Shown here in pieces: positions 46,301-58,077 of a stretch of 64,000 nt of DNA (position 1 is the first letter of the stretch; every line of letters begins with the position of its first letter). The DNA is taken from positions 43,524,394-43,588,393 of the forward strand of contig CM070638.1 in NCBI GenBank assembly GCA_036346255.1, read 5' to 3'. This stretch comes from Ampelocalamus luodianensis (lineage: Eukaryota; Streptophyta; Magnoliopsida; Poales; Poaceae). The position numbers and the translations under genes are program-made. A model generated the notes under the pieces. The model had not been told where the DNA came from. It saw only the letters and a program-made list of their open reading frames with translations, and searched no databases.

Positions 46301-46555
46301 GGGGTGGATATCGAGTCAAGTACTGGTCTTACCGAGCTTTTCTCGAAATTGATACAAGTTTATTTAATATCATTTTATTTATAGTTTGAAAGATTTTTAG
46401 AACCGAGCTAACGAGCCAAGCCAAACCGAGTTAGAGCGAAATCCAATTTTATTTGAAATCGACTCATTTCAATATTTAACCAATTAATGGATGTAATTGG
46501 AGTAATTTTGAACCGAGCTAATGAGCCCCACTAACGAGCTTTTTTCCACCCCAAT
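46301..46555. mobile_element. MITE with 9-bp target duplication
   Basis: 255 bp between perfect TGACAGGTA repeats (46292-46300 and 46556-46564). The left end starts GGGGTGGATATCGAG; the right end is CCACCCCAAT, so the shared terminal repeat is short (GGGGTGGA). Internal 'aaccgagctaa' and 'acgagct' words recur in both halves. Duplication size suggests a Mutator-type MITE. Confidence 0.7.
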
Positions 46556-46684
46556 TGACAGGTAGGGCCATGGTATACTCGACCTAGTTCACTCAGTGGC
46601 GCACGAGGTCTAGGGCTCACTGGTCAGCAGCTGGAGGTCTATGGACTCGGTTTATACACAGATTTCTTTAACCCAATGGATTAA

Positions 46685-49223
46685 TCTCTACTACTTAAAA
46701 ATACGAGTTGGTGACGGTCGTCCGTCCTCCATACGATGTGAGCCGTTGGATCCATACTTCTTTGTGAGAGGTGAGCCGTTGGATCTTTCTCGCGTGCGTG
46801 ACCACTCCCGGTCGTGAAACCGCACCCCCCGCTATCATCCTCACATCTCTTTGCCGAACTGCTCGATCCCCCACATCTTCCATCTCCACCACCATGTCTC
46901 CCAACTTTTCCTCGCTTCCATCTCCATCCGATCTAGGACATCCTGTTGGAGCACCGCGCTCGCCATCGACCTCTCCGCCTTTGGGCTCTACAACCTCAAG
47001 CCATCCCCCGCCACGATTTCATCGCCGATGGCCGTGGTCATCATTGATGAGTCGACGAAGCTGCCGGTGACGGCGGGAACTGTTGTTAAGTCGTCTCTGT
47101 CGGCGAAATCGCGGATGTCCCCTGCAAGGGAAGCGAGGAGCGGCCGAGGCTGGGCGGTGGCGCTCGCCGCCGTGCCTGCAGGTGGGAGAGGAGGAGGTGT
47201 GGAGAGAGGCGAGCGGCGAGGCGGCTCGGGAGGAGTCCAAGGTGGTTCCTCGGGTTCGTCAGCGGTTCTGGGCGCGCGTCACGCGACCCACGGGCCTTGG
47301 GGTTGGACCCCGTGCATTCTTTGCAGCGAGCCAACGGCGTGCCACCTCCCTTTCTCACTCGCCGGCCATACCACTCGCCCGTCGCAGTCTCAAGACACGC
47401 CGCGGTTCGCCCGCCCTTTGTCATCTTTGGTGCCATCAGTTAACCCCGCCTCGGGCCCATGCCTCTTCCCTCGCATGGACCGCCTACCGCGTCGCAGCGT
47501 TGGCTCCACTCGGCGACCTCGTTGCCTCCTCCCCTGTCCACAGGTGCCATCTTCCTCCTTGCCTCCATCTCTCCCCCTCTCAGCGCTCCCTTGGTTCCCA
47601 GTCCCCACCCACCCCTACCCCAGATCTATGTCTTTCAACCAGCCTCTTGTCTCTTTGTTCTCTCCCCCTTCTGATTCCCCCACCCTCTCTCTCTCTCTCT
47701 CTCTCCGATTTTCACCCACCCCTCCCATCCTCTCTCTTTATGTGCGTGTGTATTTGCGTACCAGATTTGTTGGATTCTTTGGAATTATTTCCCTATTGGG
47801 CCTTAGAAATTGTTCCGATTTCAGCAACAATTTTATTCATATTGATCTCAGGAGTTCTCTTCGTGCATTCTAATTTTAACTGTGAATGGATATATTGTCT
47901 AATTTTGGAGTTCATTGTTGATTTTTGTGTGTTCAAGGTGGCCGCTTGGACCGTATCCAATGCATGCTCATGCCGTGCTTGGTGGCTCGACACCTACATG
48001 ATTTCACGTGTGCTCCCAATTTCTTAGATGAAGCTGGAATTCATGTACCAAAAGAGTTAGGCGGTGATGGTATCATGTCATAGTCTATGGTCATTGCTTC
48101 CTTAGTTTTGTGTATCTTTAGCCTATTTTAGTTTTTTCTCTAATTCAGTTTGATTCGTACAGATTAATATCAGATGTTTGTTTGGCTCTTTTGTGAAGCT
48201 ATAGTACTATGATAATGGCTCAGTTGGAAATGCCTGTATGTTCAGCTCAGCTCTCATGTTTAGGTGTTGCTGCCACTACAAGAAGCCAAAAGAGCTGCAT
48301 TGCTTGAATCTCCTGCAAATCAGGTGAATTCTTAGCGGAAAGATGTGCCCCTTCCTTTCTTTTCCAGTAAATCATATACTTAATTCCTTAGTGACATGAC
48401 CACTATATGTTTGACAGAACGACAAAGTAGTGTATGCACGATGTTTCTTGTAGACAACTTTATTTCGATTGTTGTTGATGCAAGTAGTGTGCATGAGGCT
48501 AAAACATCATTTGTAAAAGAACAGAGGAAGTATAAAGAAAATAAATAGCAACAGTTATATAAGGTATGTAATAACATGTGGATACTGCAATAGTTGTAGA
48601 AGGTTTAAAATAATCTGGAGCCAACTAAATGCTAACATATGAAACAATTAAATGTTAAACTCTGAAGCCACATAACTTGATGGTTGAAACAGTGGTACCA
48701 AGACACTCATAAGTTTAGTGGCCAAAACATTTGTCTTGCTAAACAAAGCACATTTGTGGGACGATGGCAGCCAATGAAGCGCAGAAGGCCATCTCAGCCA
48801 TCTGATTTGAAGCAGGTGGTCATGGTCAAACATTGTCGACAAGCGAGTCGACCATTCAGAGGCTCGGCGGTGCACTACATTGCAATCACACCATGGTTCA
48901 TTTACTGCTGATGTTTCACTTTTTGTCCATGGTACTTTACGAGCAGAATTGCTCCATCTTGCAATGTAAAACAAGTTGGTTCTGAGTGTGTGAAACTAAG
49001 CGATGCAAGCTATACATTGAGTGTTCCTTTTGGTTTCTGAAACAAAAAATGCCCGATAATGATAGTGTTGTGTGCTAACTTGTGTTGCTAGATTGCTGCT
49101 GGGGTTCTCAATGGAATGCATCAACTCTCCGCAAACTAACGAGATTTAAGATGGTAAGCATTTATGTTTCCTTTTGGTTGTGATTAAGCTCCATATACAA
49201 ATACTTTAGATTGAGCTGCGCGC
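46685..49223 (+). mobile_element. Possible Helitron 5' part with captured GC-rich DNA
   Basis: TCTCTACTACTTAAAAATACG follows an A at 46684, resembling the 5' TC ends of plant Helitrons, with inverted-looking 'gtgagccgttggat' words repeated at 46738 and 46770. 46850-47700 is GC- then CT-rich with a 340-codon and a 314-codon frame overlapping on the plus strand. Neither has a domain I recognise, and both include simple-sequence runs (for example ctctctc at 47689-47706). I could not find a CTRR-T 3' end with hairpin. The gypsy element at 49229 lies to its right. Confidence 0.3.
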
Positions 49224-49228
49224 ATTAG

Positions 49229-52200
49229 TGTGAGGACCCGGTTTATTCGGTTTGTAATGTAACCAACCACTGGTCCTAGCATCACAAATCAAATAAAGCG
49301 ATCCTCGAGATATGTATACTTCCCGACGAGTATACACCCGGTACAAAATTAGACATCAACTCCATTCCACACATAGAGTCCAAACACAACACTACCAAGC
49401 GAAAGATAAACAAATAGTATAGCTATTACGGACAAAGGCCGACAGGCCCAAAGATACACAAATAACAAGAGCAGCGGAAAGCAAAGTGCCATAAGATGGC
49501 TATAAACAAAGCCAATCGGTGTGCCTTCAACCCACAAGGCATCGACCGGGACCGCCAAGACTAGTCGTCACCACTGGCGGCAGACACAGCTCACGTAGTG
49601 AGGCCACGAGGCTCACCTTCTTCCTCTGCAACAAAAACATTAAGCAAAGCACACTGAGTACAAAGATTGTCTTTGTACATAAAGCAGCGTGTGAACTAGC
49701 GGACTGTTCATATGCTACATGCGAGCTTATTTGGTGGAAGTCATATGTTTCATTTGCATAAAGCCAATTTTCATTTGCAATAAGGTATACAGTTTTAAAG
49801 GCAAGTTTGCAATTCATTTTTAAGATTGAAATAACGATAAAGATAATAATAACAAAAGCGAAAGATAAACAACCTAGAAGTGACTATCCCAATAGTCACC
49901 ACAACAATAACGAATCCCAGTTCGTACCACCCATCAAATTTTAATTTAAATGTTGTAGTCTAGTTCTTACGGGCGTATCCGGCGTGTCCATAACCTAGGG
50001 CGAGGCTATTCGAATAGTTTTAACCTGCGGGGGTGTACCAATGTACCCACACTTGGATCGCCTTTAGCGAAGCACACTTAGAAGGTATCTGTGCACGACT
50101 AAGTCCTCGAGTTGTTTCCAATATTGTGTATTAACTACGAGCAGCTCGTATGGATAGAAATCCATACGCTTACATGGTAAAGCCGAAAAGACAACTACCC
50201 ACTCGAGGATAAAGCTTTTGGACAACTACCATGCTCCCACCTCCGTCCCTCCTGCGGCCTCCTGCGACCGGAGCCAATACACGCCAAAGTACTAGGTCAA
50301 GAGGTCCCATATACTCTAGTGTGGTTATACGCAAAATGCTCGATGACGGTGGCGCAAGTAACTTTCGGTCCTTAAGCGGCTGGGCACCTTTCGATCACAC
50401 CCAACAGATCACACCAACATACCATTGTGCCCAAGTCTAAATTATTTTGTTTTCATTTTTAGTTTTGCAATTAAACATAGCGAAATGCTAAAACATAAAG
50501 CTATAGTAAATTTTGTGTGATCAAGGTTCTGACTAAAGTCGATAACGCTTGATTCTCTGATAGCTAAGCATGTCTAAGCAAGTTGACCGGATCTACTAAG
50601 TGACAGAGATCATCCGGTGATCTCTAATCACGACAAATAACCTAAGCTCGGTAGTAGAGATTAATATTTTGTCTACAGGATATGCGACTACAGTTTAACT
50701 AATCAATTTTAACACAAATTAAGCAATGCATACATACAATTTGAAACAAAATATTAATCTTTAAAATCTTGGGATTAAACATGATCAAGCGCTTGCACAG
50801 TTCTTGTTGCTCAATATGGTGCGGAGGATCGTCCTCGGGGTTGCGCAAATATCGAATCTAACGATTTGAACAAAGCAGCGAATAAGAGCGAATAACAAGC
50901 AAAACTCAAACATCACATACAAACACCAATATATACACCAAGGCTAGACTATCACAAAGAATGACAAACAATTGCTCTGAGACCCACCCACCTTTGCTAG
51001 GTTAACCACAAAATCAAACCTCTAGCATGATTTAAACTTTGGACAGACTTTGATGGTGATTGTGTGCACATCTATTATTTAATCATCAAGTTAATATATC
51101 AACAACAGCTAGCTTCTCTAACTCAACCATTATTAAGCGATATTACGAAACTACAAAAGCTATTGACAACACTAACCGGATCAAGTATCCAACTATGAGA
51201 TGCTAAACAAAGTTCTAAATGAGTTTGGGCTTTAATAAAATTCAGCTACTAACACACCTAAGCAACATGCCAACATTTTGCAAGGTTAACACAATTCGGC
51301 ATGCCATTACACCAAATCTAAGCGCTTTGATAAACCCAAAATGCAGAGACAATAAAATGAGCACTAACTATCCCTTATGAACAAACATGACAACAAGAGC
51401 TTAGAACTAAAAGATGCTAACTAATTTCATGCTAACCACCACCACAAAGGAGACATCAAGTTTAACAAAACCTAATAGCAAGCATGATACCAATTTTGAT
51501 TTCTCGACAATGAATAAGCGACAACAAAGAAACATACTGAGAGAACTAGAACTATAATACTTTCAAACCTCCAATACCAACTTTGATCATGCATGAGAGT
51601 GAGCTAAAGAGCAATCATAAACATGATTAGCGACTAACTACAATGCTTGAGAGGTGGGGCCTAATGTGATGAAAGCAGAGATGGGCACGATCGAAGAAAC
51701 GAGAGAGATCGTACGCTCTGGACTCAAGCGCGCATGGCGAAGGAGTGGCGGCGAGGGCGTGCGGCGACCAAAATGGGTCGCCAGAGGTTCTTGAAGCTAA
51801 GGATAGTCGCGGGAAGCCGGAGATGTCTTGGGTGGCGCAGCGGACGACACGCGGCGGCGATGGGGGTGACAAGGTGCGGCCCGCAGAGAGGTAAACAATG
51901 AAAGTTAGCGCGCATGAGCATCGGTGAGTTACGAGGAACTCACGGAATGACTGTGAGCTCAAGAGGCTGCGGAGATGGCGGCGCGAACCGGCGGCGATTA
52001 AGGGGTCACGAGGAGGAGCAACTTTGAGCAAAAATAGGGAAAGAGAGACGGAGATAGCTTGAGTGAGTGCACTAGATGGTGCTAGCGCGAGCAATTGCCC
52101 AGGAACCAACTCACGGAGATGAGGGCGATGATCAACTTTACGGTAGAAGAAGAGGGATACCAAAATTCAATGGCCCCTGAGTGAAACACAAAATTAGGCG

Positions 52201-53398
52201 AGGAAATCATGATAGGGATGCGGAACACGATGTGCGCGCAAAGAAGGATGATCTTCACTTGGTTGTGGTCTTGACACGGCGGAGCGGCTGGCCGTGAACA
52301 GCGGTGCGCACTACTACTATTTGAGCTCGGGAAGGTAGCGGAGGCGGGAAGTGGTCTTAGGGTGTCCAAAGGAGGATAAGAGAGCTTTGCGAGCTTAAGT
52401 AGGGAAGAGGCGGAGGAAATCGGGGCGGAGCTTCTCGGCACCGAGACGCAAAGGAGAAAAAAGCGAGTCGGGGTAGATGGCGGCGATAAATGCCACACGG
52501 GGTATGGGCTTAGCGGCGGGAGATGCGGCGAGGTGGCGCGCGAAACCAAGAATGGGCGGCGAGGCGAGGTGGCGCGCATGCATCTTGCGCGCGCTGCACA
52601 CGGCACGAGCGAGAGGTAGGTGGCGACGGCGAGTGGGACCCGCTTGCGATGGCAAAGGTGGCGCGCGAACCGAAGGCGGCACGGTGCAATTAGGTGGTCA
52701 GCTCGATCAGAATCGTCGGCCGTTGGATCTAAAATGAGCGGTCGAGATGGATGTATGCATTCGGACAGTCGGTTGCGCGCTGACGTGGATCGTGCGATGC
52801 ACAGCGGATGATCACGATTGATTAGATTCGCGCGGTGCGATTAGTTAGCGCGACCGAGCCAAGTGGTGCGAGTCGGACTCGAGCGAGGTTGGGTCGAGCA
52901 GAAACGATGATTTGAGTTTGATTTAAAAACAGAGAAGGTTTGGGAATTTTAGAGGTAGCTCCTGAGCTCCAAAATTTCGAAATTTTTATGGTAGCTACTA
53001 GGGACAGAGGACAACCTTGTATAATTTTTCTAGAACTTTTATGCACTGCATTGTTCTAGAGAAAATTCACAAGCTGCTGTCTGAGGAGTTTGACAGATTT
53101 CAAGCAGAGTTGACTTGGCCATTTGAAATAGCAAACAAAATCTAAAAATTGTGAAATAATTCAGGAGGTAGATAGGATGATCAAGATGGTAGGAAAAATA
53201 ATTTCTGAGGATGATCACAAGTTTGAAAGCTAAGAACTTGCTGACAACAATCTCCATTCACAAGAATTTAATTCTAGAAAATGGAAATTGCTAGGGAAAA
53301 ATGTAGGAACTTTCAAATGATTTGAAGAGACAACAAAAGTTTTATTTCTCCTCAAAATTTTACATTTGAAATACAAACCCTAAGTTAGGGCTGTTACA
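49229..53398 (-). repeat. 3' LTR of the gypsy element (left copy)
   Basis: Plus-strand reading starts TGTGAGGACCCGG and ends GGGCTGTTACA. On the minus strand it begins TGTAACAGCCC. It is preceded, in element orientation, by the polypurine tract. Open frames in its GC-rich part (51627-52700) are not genes. Confidence 0.93.
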
Positions 53399-53411
53399 AA
53401 TCTCCCCCTTA
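53399..53411 (-). other. Polypurine tract
   Basis: On the minus strand AAGGGGGAGATT ends directly at the TG of the 3' LTR. This is where plus-strand DNA synthesis is primed in LTR retrotransposons. Confidence 0.85.
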
Positions 53412-54990
53412 CAGAATCTCGCAGAGATTACGATCAACTGGGAGAAGAAGGATGGGTAATCTGCTCGGAGGCGATCTTCCCGCTCCCAAGTGGCTTCATC
53501 CTCGGAGTGGTTTGACCACTGAACTTTGAGAACTTGATCACGGTTCCTCATTGCGTTCGACTTCTTGAGGATCTGAGCGGGGCGCTCACGATAAGGCAGA
53601 TCTTCACGCACATCGATATTTTCCAATGGCGTTTCCTCAAGCGGAATACGGAGGCACTTCTTCAATTGTGACACATGGAAAACATCATGCACCCCCTCAA
53701 GTGTAGGCGGCAAGTCTAACTTGTAAGCAACGACTCCACTCTGCTCGATGATGCGGTAGGGTCCGGCATGCAGAGAGCCAATTTGCCCTTGACACCAAAG
53801 CGGCGGTGTCCTTCAAAGGTGAAACTTTGAGATACACAAAGTCATTGGGTGGAAACTCAACTCACGGCGGCGCGATCGCATAGCTCTTCTGCTGGGTGAG
53901 CCACGCGCAAGTGCTCACGAATCAAGCGCTTGACTTTCGGCCTCATTGATCGAATCAGGGCCAAGAGCGCCTTTCACGATTCGACCGGTTCAATGGTGTT
54001 CTGCGGCGCCGTCCATACAAAGCCTCAAGCGGTGCCATCACAGAGACTAGCTGGAAGCTGTTGTTGTAGGAGAACTTCGGCAGCGGTAGGCACTTCTCCC
54101 AATTCTTCCCATAGGAAAGAACACAAGCACGCAGACATATCTTCAAGAACTTGGTTGACGCTCGTCGACCATCGATCGAGGATGATAAGTGAGTGAGCGA
54201 AAGCGGTACCCATGGCCTCCTGCGGTGTGCCAAAATCGGGAAGTGAAAAGAGAGCCACGATCGACACTATCGTTCGTGGCACACCATGCGAACTCACAAT
54301 GCGGGATATGTAAAGATCCGCTGGTGATTCACATCAATCTTCGATCGCCTTTGGAAGGAAATGGGCCACCGTCAATCGATCAATTATAACCATAATGCAT
54401 CCTTCCCGCGAATGCGGGGCGAACCGGTGATAAAATCCATGCCTCTGATCCCACTTCCATTACGGTATAGGCAAAAATTTGAAGAAGACCGGTGGGCGAT
54501 GCTCGGCCTTGACACGACGACATATGTCACATCGGCCACGAACACGGCAATCTCACGCTTCATGCGAGTCCACGAAATCTCGGCGAGATCTTGGTACATT
54601 TTAGTGGCCGGGATGAATGGACAAAGGCGAATCATGGGCCTCTGAAGAATCAAATCTACTAACTCGGGGACCTTTGGGACCACAAGCGCTGCCCAAACCA
54701 CACAACACCGTGCTCATCTTACGTGAAACACTTGGTGATCCATCCTTGATATTACGCGATTTTACCCACCATCATCGATTCTTTGTCTTTGCCTTGATTT
54801 GATCCACCAAGGTTGGTTGCACAACCAAAGCGGCAAAGGAACCATGCTCAACCAAACCCAAGTTGAGATGCTGAAGTGCAAGAAGTGCGGTTGTTGCTCT
54901 TGGATCATTAAAGTATTGCGGTATACCTTTCGGCTAAGTGCATCGGCAACCACATTGGCCTTGCGGTGATCACGAATACCCATGTCGTAA
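53412..54990 (-). pseudogene. gypsy integrase and chromodomain (frame-broken)
   Basis: The C-terminal part (53713 down to about 53440) reads EGVHDVFHVSQLKKCLRIPL, then DLPYRERPAQILKKSNAMRN, then VQWSNHSEDEATWEREDRLR, the end of the integrase followed by a chromodomain-like segment. Further upstream in the element are LEDMSACLCSF / LRACVLSYGKNWEKCLPL and FSYNNSFQLVSVMAPLEALY (54190-53990), the integrase core. Pieces lie in different frames. The chromodomain is known in this lineage to steer insertion towards heterochromatin. Confidence 0.8.
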
Positions 54991-55440
54991 TCTTTGATCA
55001 ATTCTAGCCATCTCCTCTGCTGAGGTTCGGATCTGTTGAGTGAACAAGTATTTCAAACTCTTGTGATCGGAATACACCTCACGTGATTCTGCGATCGAGA
55101 TAATGCCGCCAAATCTTGAGTGCATGCACCACGACCAACTCTAAATCATGGGTGGGATAATTGAGCTCGTGAGGTCTCAAGCGCTGGATGCATAGGCAAG
55201 CGCCTTGCCTTCTGCATAAGAACACATCAAGTCCACGACGAGAGGCATCGCAATAAATATCGAAGCTCTTGTGGATATCGGGAAGAGTAAGGGCTGGAGT
55301 GAAGTCAATCGCTGCTTGAGCTCTCAAAGCTCTCATCACAAGCGAGGACCACACAAACTTCTTGTCCTTCTTGAGCAATTCGGTCATCGACTGCGATCTT
55401 GGAGAAGTTCTCGATAAAGCGGCGATAGTAGCCGCTAAAC
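54991..55440 (-). pseudogene. gypsy RNase H (frame-broken)
   Basis: The minus-strand frame 55456-55079 reads MRSFLGLAATIAALS, then MTELLKKDKKFVWSS, then LTLPDIHKSFDIYCDASRRG, then LRPHELNYPTHDLELVVVHA and LKIWRHYL. This is the RT-RNase H junction and RNase H domain with its DASRRG catalytic region. A further piece (55001-54900) reads IKDYDMGI..., KANVVADALSRK. Confidence 0.85.
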
Positions 55441-56160
55441 CAAGAAAACTCCGCACATCGTTGGTGACTTGGTGGCCCCAAGATAGAACATCGTTGACTT
55501 TCTTTGGGATCTCTGACTATTCCTCATTTGAAGAACATGGCCCAAGAATGCCACTTCCTTCAACGAACTCGCATTTCTTTGAACCGGCGTATGGTTGGTG
55601 TTCCGCAATTTCCCAAAACAATTCTCGGATGCTCGGCATGCTCGCTTGATCTTGGAATAGATAAGAATATCATCAATGAAGACCACCACAAATTTGTCCA
55701 AAACTCCATGAATCTTGAATTCATCAAGTTCATGAACAAAGTGGAGCATTGGTTAAGCCAAAGGACATGGCGGTGTACTCGTCGCAGACCATAACGAGTA
55801 GTGAAGGCCGTCTTGGAATATCCTCGAATCGATCGACTGATGATACCCCATTCTCAAATCAATCTTTGAGAACACACAGGCTCGATCAAGCGATCAAGCA
55901 GATCATCAATGCGGGCGAGGATATTTGTTTTTCACCGTCACCTCATTGAGAGGGCGGTAATCAACACACATGCGCAAAGTCTTGTCCTTCTTATTCACAA
56001 AGATCACGGACAACCCCAAGGAGATGGCGGGGCGGATGAAACCCTTTGCTTGGAGCTCACCAAGTGCTTCTTCAATTCTTCTAGCTCATTGGGAGGCATT
56101 CGATCTGGCGCCTTGAAATCGAGGCGGTCTTGGGCGGCAACTCGATGACAAACTCTAGAT
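55435..56160 (-). pseudogene. gypsy reverse transcriptase (frame-broken)
   Basis: The frame 55749-55435 contains FVVVFIDDILIYSK, the catalytic F-I-D-D form usual in this lineage. The RT start, with RMPPNELEELKKHL and SPWGCP, lies at 56105-56004 in the frame that begins at 56546. Small indels separate the blocks. Confidence 0.85.
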
Positions 56161-56640
56161 CTCGAACGGAGGCATCCCGGGCAAATCTTGGAAAGACATC
56201 CACAAAATCGGAGACTACGGGAACATCTTGAATTTGCAAGGTGGCTCGCCTCTAATGCACATAGATGTGGCTCCACGAAGGCTGGCGAAAATCCGACTGC
56301 TACTTTGAAGAGTGGTGAGATAGACAATCTTCTGGCACAATCGATTTGTCCCAAGTGTTGGGACAACCAATCCATGCCAAGAATCACATCCGGACTTCTT
56401 TGAGCGAGCGAATAAGATTTGCCAAAAATCCTACCCTTTGACCTCAATAGGAACACGCGGCATTCCATATCGGCTCTCATTTCGAACCGGAGGCGAATGA
56501 GTAAAGAATCCCAAAGGAACACGATGAAGACCACTAGCAGCGACAAATGATCTTGAAATAAAAGAATGCGATGCTCGAATCAAATATCACTGCAGCGGGG
56601 CGAATTAACAAAAGTGTACCCATCCACGACATCTGGCGCC
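56161..56640 (-). pseudogene. gypsy protease region (frame-broken)
   Basis: At about 56600-56530 the minus strand reads AAVIFDSSIAFFYFKIICR, a shifted version of the D-S-G-A aspartic protease site. The frame 56546-56200 then gives SPDVILGMDWLSQH, conserved after the protease. Confidence 0.75.
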
Positions 56641-57684
56641 TCTGAGCCTCCTCGGTGAAAGGTGGTTGACTCGACCATTGCTCGCACCACAGGTCTTGAA
56701 TAATCTTACAGTCGGTGGGTGACCACTCCCTGCCGCGTCCTCCATTAGGGCGAGGTGCTGCAACACTCGAGGCGGGCGTTCGCATAATGGCCCTTGTTGT
56801 GGCGGCGAAAACAAGTAACCTCGGCGCCGGATTGCGGAGGCCGCCTGTCTTGGATCGCGGCGCGCGTGGTGGCTCACGGCTGCGGTGGGGCGGCTGGTGC
56901 GAGATGGCCTCGGCCGGTGGAGCAAAAGAGCGACCCCTTGGTCTGGCCCGACCCAGAGGCAGTGAGTGGCGTGAGTAGGCGATGTGCCTCCCATTTGCGC
57001 TTGGACTCGCCCGCGCCTTTGCCTTATCTTTCGGCAACAATGGCCTTATCTACCAAGGCACAATGTGAGAGAAGTCTACAATAGATAGCTTGTCCTGCGG
57101 CTCCTCGGACAAACCATCCATAAACTTCTCTGCTTAGCCTCATCGAGGCCACCTCTCCCGAGCATAACGGCCAAATGATTGAACTCGTGCGGTACTCCGT
57201 CACGAGACTTGCGCCCTTGCTTGGCGCGAGAACTCCTTCTTCTTGACTTCATCGAGGCCATCGAGGATGTGGGCGACGAAAAGCGTCTGAACTCCTCCAC
57301 GCGACCACATGGCCCGCGGGTGCATGGCGAGATAGTTCTCCCACCATGAGAGTGCGCGCCCTCAAGGCGGTGGGGCGCGAAGAGTGCCTTGTCCGGCGCG
57401 GCAGCGAGCTATGTTGAGCTTCCGCTCAACCATGCGCGACCAATCATCCGCATCGAGAGGGTCCTCGGAGCGGGAGAAAGTCGGCGGCGTGTGCGGAGGA
57501 ACTCTGCAAGTCCCCGCGAGTCGGTGGCGCCACCACGGCGAGTGGAGGTATTCCTAGCAATAACCTCCAAGATGCGCGTCACGGTCCATGCGGTTTCGCT
57601 CGTCGGCGAGAACCTCGACCATGGTCGGAGGAGAAGCTCCTCATCATGACCAACTGCTGCTTGGCGCCGCGCGTTCTCCGGCCA
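56641..57684 (-). pseudogene. gypsy gag (frame-broken)
   Basis: The likely start codon is at 57684, giving MAGERAAPSSSW. The frame 57300-57076 includes DGVPHEFNHLAVMLGRGGLD, the conserved part of gag in this lineage. Near 56830-56790 a zinc-knuckle-like segment (VTCF...NKGHYANA) is visible but out of register. Several frame changes occur along the gene. Confidence 0.75.
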
Positions 57685-58061
57685 TCTGTTTTACTAAGAC
57701 AAGTTAGCAACAAATTTAAGAGCGGCCCAAAATTCTGGCAGTCGAGAAACAAACACAAGGCGGGATAAAGTTCGACCCGGCAAAAATCGGACACATAACT
57801 ACTCCCTAACACCTTACCCTATTATTCCCACGATCTTCCATAGTTCTCCCAAACTAATCCCACGGATAAGTAACTACCTTTTGAAAAAGGAAGAGAAATC
57901 AAGGTCTCAAAACTCAAATTTGAGTAAGGTGAGAGTAGAAAGCTAAGATAGGTAAGGAATAAAATCGAGAATGCCTAGGTTTTCATAAACCTTTTATGAT
58001 TTGAAAATAAGACTTTCAAAATATCCTAAGGACGACTATGCTTGGGTTACTACGGTCGAAT

Positions 58062-58075
58062 GGCTCGATACCAAC
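58062..58075 (-). other. Primer-binding site (initiator-Met type, one base short)
   Basis: On the minus strand, just inside the 5' LTR, TTGGTATCGAGCCA matches the initiator-tRNA-Met site common in plant gypsy elements except that one base is missing between TATC and GAGCC, at a CAG/CTG position. Confidence 0.85.
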
Positions 58076-58077
58076 TT

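Larger units (their letters stand above)
44090..46684 (-). mobile_element. Fragment of a gypsy-type LTR related to the 15206 solo LTR
   Basis: Segments match the solo LTR at 15206-18087 in order, for example 'gtacaactttacccataagagata' (45024-45047) against 16126-16148, and the 'gcggaa...caggcaa.cgact.gg' leader at 44235-44293 against 15418-15481. Repeated 'ctgacaggtgg' / 'gtccacc' words occur at 46155, 46220 and 46290. I cannot place either end, and its expected TGTTACA end is missing. It appears cut by the Helitron-like sequence that begins at 46685. Confidence 0.6.

Noticed and set aside
46851..48027. Overlapping 340- and 314-codon plus-strand open frames
   Set aside because: They overlap in different frames, are full of Pro/Ser/Leu and simple-sequence runs, and show no recognisable domain. 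Kept only as GC-rich DNA in a possible Helitron.
51627..52700. Protein genes on the minus strand (up to 178 codons)
   Set aside because: The same frames recur, shifted, in the other LTR copy at 60471-61645. They are LTR sequence.
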